Positions 11,769-22,600 of a stretch of 64,000 nt of DNA are shown here, piece after piece. Position numbers and translations under genes: made by a program. Numbering within the stretch: the stretch's first letter is position 1; every line of letters starts with the position of its first letter. The notes beneath the pieces are model-generated. The model was not told the origin of the DNA, made no database searches, and saw nothing but the letters and a program-made list of their open reading frames with translations. Origin of the DNA: Diphasiastrum complanatum (Eukaryota > Streptophyta > Lycopodiopsida > Lycopodiales > Lycopodiaceae); assembly GCA_029204225.1 (NCBI GenBank), contig CM055104.1:43803148-43867147 (forward strand). Direction: 5' to 3'.

Positions 11769-11949
11769 CTCCCAACTAGATCAGATCACCTGGAAGAAGT
11801 TAAGCAACCAGGGGTTATTCAAGTCCAAACAAGCACACCACAAACGAATATACCAACCAAAGCAAACACAGAGGATCCCTCTCAAGCCACATTCCCCTTG
11901 AGACCGGACGTAGGACCTTTGCCTAACCGCGCCCACACAAATCTATCAC

Positions 11950-12449
11950 AGAATTAGCCCACGGGGAAACATCCATCCAACCATTCGTGCTTTCACCATT
12001 AAGCAGCACATTGCCTTAGTTACGCCCCACCACTTTTTGGTCGATAGCCCTTATAGCTAAATGATCGACAGCTATCCCGCACCGGCAGCTAACCACCCGT
12101 GCTTTACACCCGAATTCGAGCAGCATCTCTGTATCAATGGGTAACCCGTACAGTTCGAATATGTCACCCCGCACCCCACAAGGCACAGACCGTGCTTTCA
12201 CCAACCTAATGGCAGCACATTGCCTCATCTGTGCTACGTGTAGATGGCGCCAGGCCCGAACCGCAGAAATTGACCGTGCTTACACCTCGAGGGCAGCACT
12301 TTGACTCATCAAGTCCCCCGTTCTGCCGACCACCCCGACCGTGGGCGCACCCGTGCTTACACTGTGGGCAGCACCTTGCGCAACGGTTGTCCTGACAAAT
12401 CCCAAAACGTGGCCATCCCTGTGAGACTTGCGTAGTTGATTGGCTAGTC
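11950..12449 (-). promoter_or_regulatory. L2 leader, homologous to the L1 leader
   Basis: Read minus, it matches 4290-4800 of L1 with many base differences but conserved GTGCT/AGCAC stems. Between it and the start of pol (11768) only about 180 bp remain, so gag has been deleted. The short frames in the leader recur in L1 but show no protein features. Confidence 0.7.
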
Positions 12450-12462
12450 GGCTCTGATACCA
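12450..12462 (-). promoter_or_regulatory. L2 primer-binding site, initiator-Met tRNA type
   Basis: The plus strand reads GGCTCTGATACCA, so the minus strand reads TGGTATCAGAGCC. It is separated by two bases from the 5' LTR end, as in L1. Confidence 0.9.
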
Positions 12463-12464
12463 CA

Positions 12465-13382
12465 TGTTGCGTCGGCGCCTCAAAGGGCGCTGGGACTTGA
12501 GTGGTTTCCCCAACACGCGCTTAAGTCTAACATTCATTAATCATGCACTTACGTAAAAGCCAACTCAGAAACGTAACAAGCTTAACTATTCAGACTTAAG
12601 AAAACTGGAATCCCAACCAACTCGAAAGCCAACTCAGAATCCGTTCCTAAAAGGTAACCAAAGGCAAAGACAAGCCACACATGAAACCCAAGGCATAGTG
12701 GTCGCCAAACTGACCGATTGGCATAGCGGCAAGCCCCATGTCGATGATAGGGACCCTTAGGCGCCAGCGACGCAAAAAGGTTGTAGTAAGGGTCCTTCCA
12801 CTTGGACCAGTCCCGGAGGCGAAACCGAAATGGTAATCATCTCCAAGGATCAACTTTATTAGATTTGGAAGAGGTTACATTCATACATAGACTGACCGGT
12901 CTCGGGGCCACCAACACGTGCTGGGCATTGTGCCTGGCTCGTGCTGGTAGAGGGAGCTGAGACCTGGCGACTGGATTCCTGGCGCTGGTTGAGCTGCCCA
13001 AGTTTCTGTCTGCCGGACTCCCCCTATAGTTCTGCTGTGATTCGGCGCACCCCCTCTGTTCTGAAATATAGTGCTTTCTAGTAAAGCACGCTTTTTGGGA
13101 CTTAGTTTTTATTTTGCTGATTAAGCCTGGCAAGCCCGGCAGAATCAGTCTGGCTCCCAGACATGGGTCCCGGGAGCCGTTCCGGTGGCAGAATCAACTT
13201 GCTTCCTAACTAGGCCATGACTCGAGCTCCAGAGCTAGCTCATCACTTGTGACTACTTGACTGGCTCACCACAGGTCGGAGGCTCAGTCCTTGACGTTCT
13301 AACTTGCTCTGGGACCTTAGGGAGCGTCACCCCTTAGAGTCATATAGGGCACGCTGGGTGCACCTGAGTCAGCTTTACAACA
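12465..13382 (-). repeat. L2 5' LTR
   Basis: 918 bp. On the minus strand it starts TGTTGTAAAGCTGACTC and ends GACGCAACA. L1 and L2 LTRs share only the opening TGTTGTAAAGCT; the rest is unrelated. Confidence 0.82.
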
Positions 13383-13777
13383 GTGGACGTTACCTGTTTA
13401 TGGCTATTCAGTCTGGCGTGGCGCCAAGTTGGCTTCCAGCGCTCGTGACGAAGCTTTCAGTTGGTTAAGTCTGATGTAAGTCAGACCGCTTGCTTGGAAT
13501 GGATGTTACTCGTTTGTAACGAAGCTTCGAGTTGGTTAAGTTTGATGTATGTCGGGCGGCTTGCTTGGAGTGAAGTCACCCACATCGGGACCCCCGATCT
13601 GGCATGGCACCAGGTTGGATCTCAATGTTGGTTTTCGGAACTTCAAGTTGGTTAAGTTTGATCGTTGTTGGCGAGTTGGTTGCTTGTATGTCAAGTGGGT
13701 TTGGATGGCAAGAGTTGAAGGCTGGGAAGCTAAGTCATGGTTCCTGGCTCCCTTTGGGATGCCTGCGCTACAGTGGC
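13383..13777 (+). repeat. Right part of split L1 LTR plus target-site copy GTGGC
   Basis: 13383-13772 matches the last about 390 bp of the L1 LTR (from GTGGACGTTACCTG to GCGCTACA). It directly abuts the L2 5' LTR. The next five bases, GTGGC, equal 1768-1772. Together with 1773-2375 it is an L1 LTR into which L2 inserted. Confidence 0.78.
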
Positions 13778-14039
13778 CTTACCATGCATGGACATGCATG
13801 AGAGTACCTTATGCCCATCTAAGGAGTCTAGCGTCTCAAACTTTGGGAGTATGGTAGGCAGGCCCAAAGAGAAGTTCTAAGCGCTTTACCCCATCCTTTC
13901 TGGTCGGTTGAGTGGAGCCTGTTTTGGATCTCAAAAATCAGCGCAGAACCAGTTTTCGAAATCCCGCAAACGTTATTGTTTTGGACGAAGCCAAGACAAA
14001 GCCAAAGGCAGGCGCTGAAGACCTCGTGGTATTGGTTTA
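13778..14039. other. No gene recognised
   Basis: Unique sequence between the repeat nest and the WNK-derived segment. It contains TGCATGGACATGCATG-type palindromic bases near 13787-13800 and nothing else I can assign. Confidence 0.5.
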
Positions 14040-14185
14040 GCCGATGCTATACTGAGCGCTTTGTTGATCAGGTATAGCGTGTCTTAATTCGGCAAAGCTT
14101 CCGTTTGAAACAACTCTAAAACTTGAGCCTTTTTGTCAGAACTGCTATTCCTGCTGAATATATCCTGATCATAATTTAGGAATAT
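14040..14185 (+). pseudogene. WNK 5'-region copy 1, left part
   Basis: Matches 49195-49318, upstream of the intact WNK gene (GATGCTATA, GAGCGCTTT, CAACTCTAAAACTTGAGCC, CTGCTGAATAT). It breaks off at about 14185, and homology resumes at 15564. The intervening DNA contains the SLU7/PRL1 chimera. Confidence 0.7.
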
Positions 14186-14199
14186 AGAAGCGGACGTTC

Positions 14200-15371
14200 A
14201 ACAAAAGTTAGCACAAGTTAAAGATTTGCAGAACCCATCACTAGCAACAACATCCATATGCTGGCCGACCAGCTTAACCAGCTAGCCTGTACGAAAAAAC
14301 TCAAACAGGCCATTAGAAAGGAAGATCAAAGCAAAAGAATGAGAGAGGAAGAAACTAATTATAAGGATGAGCGAAAACGGAAATACAACATGATCACTTA
14401 CAATCATGATATTCAGGAAGACATGGAGGCTAATTACAAATTGAAATATCCTGATCCTCCGGCTCACTGGGAAATGTACAGAGTGATAAGTGGTCACTTG
14501 GGATGGGTGAGATGTGTAGCATTCGATCCTGGTAACGACTGGTTCTGGGTCAGCTGACCGAACAATCAAAATATGGGATACTTGCACGGGAAATTTGAAG
14601 GTCACCCTCACGGGACATGTAGGACAAGTGAGAGGTGTTGCGGTTAGTCCTAGGCATCCCTACATGTTCTCTGCCGGGGATGATAAAGAGGTGAAATGCT
14701 GGGACTTAGAGTACAATAAGGTCATTCGCTCCTATCATGGACATTATAGTGGAGTGTATTGCCTATCGCTACACTCAAGTTTGGATATTCTGTTCAGCGG
14801 AGGCCGTGACTCTGTGTGCAGGGTTTGGGATATCCGCACTAGGGCCCAAATCTATGCTCTATCAGGTCATAAGGACGCAGTTTCATCAATCGTAACTCAA
14901 GCAACTGATCCCCAAGTTCTTACAGGGTCGCATGATACCACCATCAAGTTTTGGGATCTAGCCGCCGGAAAAGCCATGTCAACGCTCATCTTCCACAAGA
15001 AATCGGTGCGAGCTCTTGCCATGCACCCTTTCGAGCATACATTTGTATCAGCATCTGCTGACAACATCAAAAACTTTCAATTGCCAAAGGGTGAATTTCT
15101 ACGTAACATGCAGCCTCTCACGATTGTAAATTGCATGGCAATAAATAATGACAAGAACAATAATGTTCTTGTGTCAGGAGGTTACAATGGAAGCCTGCGG
15201 TTTTGGGATTGGAAAAGCGGTAAGGATTTTCAACAGCCAACGTCCATCGTGCAGCCTGGATCGTTGGATTGTGAAGCAGGGATCCATGCATTGACATTTG
15301 ATATGACAGGCACGCGACTGGTGACCTGCCAAGAAGACAAGACAGTCAAAATGTGGAAGGAAAGTTTATGA
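14200..15371 (+). pseudogene. Chimeric pseudogene: SLU7-like tail joined to PRL1-like WD40 repeats
   Basis: Residues encoded at 14258-14455 resemble the C-terminal region of splicing factor SLU7 ([16 protein letters not shown], then an acidic EDMEA block). They run straight into a PRL1-type WD40 region starting [12 protein letters not shown] (14478). A small deletion near 14540 shifts the frame before the first repeat ends. The downstream frame (14542-15371) is open through the remaining repeats (KCWD, RVWD, KFWD, RFWD) and stops after KMWKE. PRL1 normally has many introns, yet none interrupts this stretch, so it looks like a reverse-transcribed copy. PRL1's N-terminal region and its about 35-residue tail are absent. 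Upstream codons (about 14190-14250) continue in another frame. PRL1 and SLU7 both belong to the spliceosome/NineTeen-complex network, but I infer no function here. Confidence 0.75.
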
Positions 15372-15563
15372 TCAAAATCAAAACCCTGCAAATCCTCTAA
15401 AACATATAGAAAATAGAAATTATACTTTATAAGTTGTATAACGCTTCATTTATGTAATACCTCGCCGACTGTTTATTTATAAATTCTAGGGATAATCATA
15501 TTATGACCAAATCATTCATGATTTATAACTTTTTCTTAAGTAATATTGATCAGTCGTAGAATC

Positions 15564-15915
15564 AACAATATATTATATCTCCAGTACTACTATGTCAAGA
15601 ATGCCTATATTATATCAGCAGGATTTTCAAACAATTTCCAGGTTTTGGTTGTTGCTCATTGTCTGTATTCTCATACGATGTGAGTTGAGGCTTTTTAAGC
15701 ATTTCTGGTATCTTGCCTCTTTGTTTACTTCCGTATAGGCATCTACCTTCAGGTAAGTCATCAGCAGCACCTCCTCAGTGTCAGCTTATACTTCTGGCTA
15801 TACCCAGACATGCAATAATATTCCAATTTCTTAGTTTCTTAGTTTCTTATGCAGCATCCATAACGTTTTGGTTAGAATACTGCAAAAACCAGGTTTGGCA
15901 GGTGCTATGCTATTG
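15564..15915 (+). pseudogene. WNK 5'-region copy 1, right part
   Basis: Matches 43265-43575 and 49340-49590: CAATTTCCAGG, TTGTTGCTCATTGTCTGTATTC, ACCTCCTCA..., CCCAGACATGCAATAAT and the TTATGCAG|CATCCATAA junction. It lacks the kinase exons. Its reading frames (such as 15713-15916) are shared by the other copies but look like 5' leader rather than protein. Confidence 0.7.
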
Positions 15916-16589
15916 AAAAGGCATCATCGCCCACCCAATAGTCTCAACGTTTCCTTTCTGGTGATTCTTTTGAATTTACTACGTTGCAAAGCGACAACGT
16001 CCATAGCTATGTCCTTAAAACCGTGTTAAAATTCCATTTTTCTTGCTTTCACAATGCAGCGCACAAGCACCAGCAAGCAAGATTATTTGCTTTCAGAAAT
16101 TTTTGGTGCAAAATTGGCCACCACTTTACTGTACTCCAATGTCAGAACAACATAGAACATTTCAATTATGAGACCTTCACTGAAGTTTCTTCGCATTGTG
16201 GTCAATTAGCTTCTTATTGCTTGTCCACCAAAATTGTTTTCCTGTAGTGGGTAGCCTTGAATCTTGTGATTATTTTTTGGTTGCTTTGCTCTTCCATGCT
16301 AGCCCTCATCATGAGTGACTCTATCCTTCCCCTTGGGAAAGGGATAGAAATGATTACATTTTGGCCTATGAACAAATGTTAAATGTGAAATGTTTGTGAT
16401 CTGCACTTAATTCTTAAGCCTTGTTGAATTAAGTAGGGATGACATAGATAGCATTCTTATATGTGGACTCTATGCAATGAATAAGGAGTTGATCCTATAA
16501 GTTTTGGTTGGAGTTCAAGTTTTTTTGTTTTAGTGTGTCCCCATTTGTGCAATGGATTGGAGTCAAGCTCATGACCTCAATCAAAAGAA
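15916..16589. other. No gene recognised
   Basis: AT-rich. The frame at 15984-16247 shows no motif. Confidence 0.5.
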
Positions 16590-17350
16590 ACTATCTCCTC
16601 ACCAACTCACCTCGGAATTGGACTTCATAAAGGTTGAAAATTTGAATTCTTTACTATTGAGTACTATCCAAGACAAAATGACAATGCATATTTTTATTTT
16701 TCTCTCGTATGAATGAATGTGTTGTCTTTGCTTAAACACATCATCCAATTGCAATGTAGTATTGCAATGAGCCACATCACATCTTTTGAGCAAAGCTTCT
16801 CGCATATGACATGATACTTTATCTCAATATGCTTCATCCTTGCATGAAATACAAGATCTTTGGCTTAACTGTATTTCACTTTGGATATCACTAAGAATGA
16901 TCGTACCTTTGGCTTGTCTTGCATTGATTTCACTAAGCAATTGATGTAGCCAGACTGCTTCTTGTGTTGTTGAACGTAGCGCCTTATATTCAGCTTCAGT
17001 GCTAGAAAGTGATACTTTATCTTGCTTTTTACTAGACCAGGGGAAACAACAATTACCAATTTTAAAAGTATAACATGTGGTTGACCTCCTATCATCAATA
17101 TTACTAGCCTAGTCGGCATCAACATATCTCTTCGGCTTAGGTAAACCATGCTATCTTGTATAAATAAGACCTAGATTAGGCATCCGTTTCGATGTACGTC
17201 AAGTTACACTTGTGATCCATTCTTGGTGTTGCCATAAGTTGACTAACCAAGCTCACAACATAACAAATATCTAGTCTAGTGGTAGTGAGATATATAAGGC
17301 TTCCAACAAATTGACACTTGTTGCATTCTCAAGCATATAGTAACAACCTT
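16590..17350 (-). pseudogene. Ty1/copia RNase H remnant
   Basis: On the minus strand the region 17149-16865 and its other frames show the copia RNase H signature: ADWA then DRRST, an SSKKQ block, LSSTEAEY and a QEAVWL block. A further degraded tail reaches 16599. Several stops and shifts interrupt it. It lies in the same orientation as the longer copia at 18.6-24.4 kb but belongs to a different, more decayed copy, since that element has its own RNase H end. Confidence 0.7.
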
Positions 17351-17665
17351 AGCTTATATATATATTTTGAATGATTATTTGAGTTGTGCACTCCTACCCA
17401 AGAGTGGATTCTAATCTTAGACTCCAATGATTTGCTCACTTGTCATTTTATTATTGAAATTTCCCTTGAGATTGTTCAATGCATTCTCTCATTTGAAGCT
17501 TGAGGATGCAAAATTGGTCATCATGAGAAACTCCTCATTACAGAGTTGATGTTCCTCTTCTTTGCTGAATTTTGCTCGCCTCTCTTGTTCATCTTTCCTC
17601 TTGAAACATCTGGATGCAAAGTGGCCCTTCTTGCCAAATCACAACGGATCATACGTGTGATCGAG

Positions 17666-17730
17666 TTTGAGAAGCATTAGCAACTATTTGATCGCATAAT
17701 TTGAGAAGCATTAGCAACTATTTGATTGTA
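17666..17730. repeat. 34-bp tandem duplication
   Basis: TTTGAGAAGCATTAGCAAC followed by TATTTGAT is present twice in direct succession (17666 and 17700). Confidence 0.8.
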
Positions 17731-17774
17731 TAGCTGGTTACATGTGTCGACATGATGACAGATAAAAAATAAGC

Positions 17775-18585
17775 ATGATTCCAATGAAATATCGAACTCT
17801 TGGAGTCTATGGTTTGGAGGTAGAACATTTGGAACATCTAAAGAAAGTGCTTGAACAATGTAGGCAGTACCACATCTCTTTGAATCCAGAAAAGTGCCAG
17901 CTTTGGGTTACCCATGAGATTGTTCTAGGCCATGTTATTTCTAGACGTGGCATTGCTACGGATCTTTCCAAGATCAGAATCATCATGGATTTACCTCCCC
18001 CAAGCACTATTTGAGGAGTTTATATTTTTATGGGTGTCATGCAAACTATTATCAAATCTTTGTCCTATTCTTCGTAGATTTAGCATGGCCTATATATAGG
18101 TTGACTATTGTACTGATTTGGACAATTGAGGCTTTGGAGTCATCTGAAAAATTGAAGCCTTAATTTTTGCACCAATATTATCAGCACCTAAGTGGACAAT
18201 AGAATTTCATGTGCATATTGATGAGTCAAATTATGCTATTTAACTCATCCTAGAAGATATAGGAAATATTTTCCTATCAAATTTGCAGGTCATCAACTAA
18301 ATGATGTTGAAACCAACTATTCCACAACAGAGCATGGGGTGTTGGCTATGGTATTTTTGCAAAGAAATATTGACATTCTTGGATGGCAACAGAAAAGCAC
18401 AATCTTATTACTTGATTGTGGGACATTTGTATCAACGAGGACCTGATAATATTATTCGAAGTTGTGTTTTACCACATGAAGTACTTGATCTAATCATCTT
18501 ATCACATGATGGAATGGGAGGAGGTCATTTTGCAGTTGACATTACTGTTTACAAAATTTTACAATCAGAAAGTCAATAGCCTACT
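17775..18585 (+). pseudogene. Ty3/gypsy RT-RNase H-H2C2 remnant
   Basis: The frame at 17775-18014 carries the RT thumb pattern (HLKKVLEQC, LNPEKCQ, LGHVISRRGI). Around 18130-18300 the RNase H start (HIDESNYAI) is readable across a stop. 18301-18579 carries the integrase zinc region (HLYQRGPDNI, HDGMGGGHFA). It is plus-oriented, opposite to its neighbours. No LTRs were found. It ends near the truncated copia LTR at 18599. Confidence 0.75.
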
Positions 18586-18598
18586 CTCTAAATCTCAA

Positions 18599-19022
18599 CT
18601 ACTGCGTCATTCCGTGATTAGACATCCTCCGAACTACAAATAGCTACTGCTAATCTGATGTTGATTTATGAATAGTAGATAATGTCTAATGACAGCATAC
18701 CTATTGATAAATTAAGCAAGCATCACAACATTCGTTGATTGTATACATTGAGCAGAAAAACTGTAACTCGTCTATATTGTCAAAATCAAGTGTACAATAG
18801 CAATTCTTTGAGCGTTGTCTGTTTTCCAGATCAGCGCACCGGTGCAAGAGAGATATGTTCTCTCTCATAAGTAGAAACTAGCTATTGCTAATTTTCTATA
18901 TTCTCTATATATGTATGTTACTGCATGACGCTTTTCTGTGTGTCGTCCTCAAGACTGACTATCACACACTTGTGTATAAAATATATGCACTCTCTTCTTA
19001 TCTCATGTCATGATTCAATACA
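18599..19022 (-). repeat. Copia 3' LTR, truncated
   Basis: Matches 24016-24434: CATTCCG, GTTGATTTATGAATAGTAG, GATAATGTCTAATGA, TTGAGCGTTGTCTG, TCTCATG, GATTCAAT. Confidence 0.8.
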
Positions 19023-19091
19023 TATATCATACTGGACTTGTTTACAAGATTAATTAGTTGAGCATGGTAAGAGAGATTTAAGCTAATCATT

Positions 19092-19257
<166 letters not shown>

Positions 19258-19653
19258 ACGGTCCTTTTGGTGGCGGAGCATGATAGTTTAGATTTTTCAC
19301 ACTTGTCGAGTTGGGCTGCGATAGTTCGTCCATGCCCGATAATTCGTCCTTGGCTTGCATTCAGCTTCATGTGGATGCTTCGATGTGTCAGTGTCGTCGT
19401 TACCCGATGTGTCGGCCTTTTTGGCTATGTGACAAAAATGTCGAAAGAGCCGAAGGTCGGTGAAAGACCAATCCTCAGTCATTTTAGACCTATTGTCGCA
19501 TTTCATCAAAAGTGCAAAAAATGCGAACTGTGTGACAAACAGTTCAAATATGCAGACTGTGAGAAACTAAGTTAAAAAAATGCGATAGTTTGTAAAAGAA
19601 AAAACTAAGGAAAAAAATACTGAGGCTTTGAAACATAGAAACTTGAGGTTTCT

Positions 19654-22600
19654 TTAGCTCTCTCTCAAAGCAGGTATTTTTTTTATTCCCAGGTTGGCTC
19701 TTTGCCTTTCAAATATTGTCTTATCCAATGTTTGTATGAAGGCGACAATCTTCAGCTCGTCCCTTTCAACCAGAGCCCTGATCAAGTGGTACTTGATCAC
19801 AATGTGTTTTGTTCTAGAGTGAAACACAGGGTCTTTCGTTAGATGTATAGCAAAGGTGTTGTCCATGTACAACAACAGCGGTTCATCGATGCTCTCTCCT
19901 AGTCCTCCTAGGAACTGTTTGAGCCATGTCAGCTCATTGGACATCTTGGTTGCAACAACATACTCTATCTCACATGATGATTGGGCAGTTATTGTCTGCT
20001 TTCTGCTGATCTAGATATCAGTTGCATCTGCAATGGTGCAACCTCCGGAGATGCTCTTGGAGTCATCTTTGACAGATGCCCAACTTGCATCACTATAGGA
20101 CTTCACTTGAAATCCTGCATCGCAGCAATAGCATAGTCCGTAGTTCTTCGTGTGCTGATACTACAAGATCCTCTTGGCAAACTTCCAATGGTCGGTCTTG
20201 GATTGATGCTGAATTGGCTCAATCTGAACACTCCATAAGCAATGTCTGGCCACGTATTGTCTGCTAAGTACATTAAAGAACCGATAAGCCTCCTATAAGG
20301 CTTATGTAGCATAGCTTCCCATTCCGCTTCATCTCTGGGATAGTCTTCACTGGTCAATATTGTGCAAGGAACCATTGGAGTATTTACTCCCTTGCAATCT
20401 GTCATGTCAAAGTCATCAATGATCTTATAAATGTATCTTGACTGGTGTAAATATAATTTCCCACCTTCAAGATCTCTCTCGATTTGCAAGCCCAGGTAAC
20501 ACTTTGCTTCTCCTAGGTCCGATATTTTGAAGTGCTTCGAAATATTTGCTTTTACCTGTGCAATCTGAGTGTCGTTCCTTGACAAGATCCGTGTGTCATC
20601 CACGTTGACACCGATAATGATGATCATCTCCCCATCTATGATTTTCACATAGACGTTATAATCATCCATTAAAGGTTGGAAGCCCAAGGATCTAAGTGCA
20701 TGATCCTTCTTCTTGTACAATTGCTTGGAGGACTATTTCAGTCCATAGATGCTCTTATGCATTCGACAGGCATAGTCAATAAATGAGTTACAGGTAAAAC
20801 TTGGTGGCTGGTATACCTCTTCCTTGCCTCCATGTAAGAATGTTGTCTTCTCATCTATAATGTGGATCTTCAGATTGTAGGCAGCTGCATATGCAAATAA
20901 TATGCATATAGATGTGTGCTTCACAACAGGAGAAAAAATTTCAGTATAGTCAATGCCATACTTCTCTGATAAGGCCTTTGCAACTAGCCTGGCTTTGTAT
21001 CTTAATACATTGTCGTTTGGTCCATATCTGTATTTGTATATCCACTTACATTTTACAGTCTTCTTGTCAACTAATAGCGGTTCAAGAGACCACACTTCAT
21101 TTTGCTTCATGGAGCTCATCTCATCTTCCATGGCCTTGATCCATTTGTCCTTGTCGGAACTTTTGTTTGCTTCTTCATAAGTTTGTGGTTCACCACCGCA
21201 TCCACAAAACTCTTCTTGAGCAGAAGATCAGCTATCAATAGGCACATATCTAACTGGCGCTCTCTATTTGGTAGATCTCCTTGGAGATAATGCAGGTTGA
21301 ATGATTGCCTTGCCTTTGTCCTGTCTGCCGACAATAGATCCTCGATGTGTCGCAGGTGTTCTGGGTAATGCCAATATGTCGGTCTGATCATCGTCTGAAC
21401 TATCATTCAGTATTTCTGGAATTCGAACATCTTCATCTGGATGCAAGGTCCACTCCCTCTATCGGTGTGGGCAAGTCATACTACTGTCTCCCAAGTACTT
21501 CGTAGCTGATTGGATCTTCATCAGCCATCATTTTTGCCTCATCAAATCTGACGTCTCTGGAAGCCTTTACCTCATTCGTTTGAGGTATGTATATTCTGTA
21601 GTATGCAGAATGTACATCATAGCCAACTAAGAATCCTTGCTCCACCTTTTTGTCTAGCTTCTTCCTCCTTTTATCTGGGATGTGTGCATATGCTCTACCT
21701 TTTTGTCCAGCTTCTTCCTCCTTTTATCTGGTATGTGTGCATATGCTACACATCCGAAGATTGAGCTAGATTTGGCTTATTGTTGCACCAAACCTCATGC
21801 AGAGTAGTATGAGGAGCACTCGATTTGCTTGTCCTGTTCTGTAGGTACCTGTAGCTACTGCTTCAGCCCATAAATATCTTGATGCCTTTGAGTAAGCCAT
21901 CATGCATCTTCTGGCTTCCATGAGGGTCCTATTTTTCCTCTCAGTTACACCATTATGTTGCAGTGTATATGATGCAGTCTTCTTGTGAAGGATGCCTCGA
22001 CTTGTACAGAAGTCAGTAAATCGGTTGGAGATGTACTCTCCTCTACTATCAGTTCTAATATGCTTGAACTTCTTTTTTGTCCACTTCTCAGCCTAGTTTA
22101 CATACTCTGTAAACTTATCAAGAGCTTCAGACTTGTTGTGGATGAAGTAAACGACAGTGAACTTGTTGTAGTTATCAATGCAGGTGGTATAATATCTTGA
22201 ACCTTCTATAGAGAGCACATCAAAAGGTTCGCAGATGTCTGAGTGTATTAGCTCTAGAAGTTCTATCACTCTGAAGGAATCCTTCATGAAAGGTGTACGT
22301 GACATCTTCCCTTTGTTGCATGTATCATAGGATGTCAGATGTGCATCTTTGATGCTTACTCCTATGGACGCGCCGTGATGGCTTGCTTTGTACAGCGCAA
22401 TCAGGTTCATGTGGCAGAGTCTCTTGTGCCATAGAATGTCCATAGACTCATGGATTTGGTGAGCTTGCTCTATCAGTAGGTGCACCTTCAGGTGATATAG
22501 GTTGCCACTTCATTTGCCTTGTGTGATGAGTGTACTTGTGCTAATATCAATCACATTGCATGTCTCATATGTGAATGTCACACGCATGTCTGCATCTGCT

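Larger units (their letters stand above)
2904..13382 (-). mobile_element. L2: minus-strand Ty3/gypsy chromovirus, nested and gag-less
   Basis: Read on the minus strand: 5' LTR 13382-12465, a 2-nt spacer, primer-binding site 12462-12450, a leader to about 11950, protease-RT-RNase H-integrase-chromodomain 11768-8267, a polypurine tract at 8040-8027, and a 3' LTR starting at 8026. The 3' LTR is interrupted after about 180 bp by the complete L1 element (3042-7845) and resumes at 3041-2904, where it is truncated. The 5' LTR is 918 bp, whereas the 3' LTR retains only about 320 bp. No gag lies between the leader and protease, so the element cannot form particles by itself. Frameshifts in pol also disable it. 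The chromodomain places it among chromoviruses. Confidence 0.85.
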
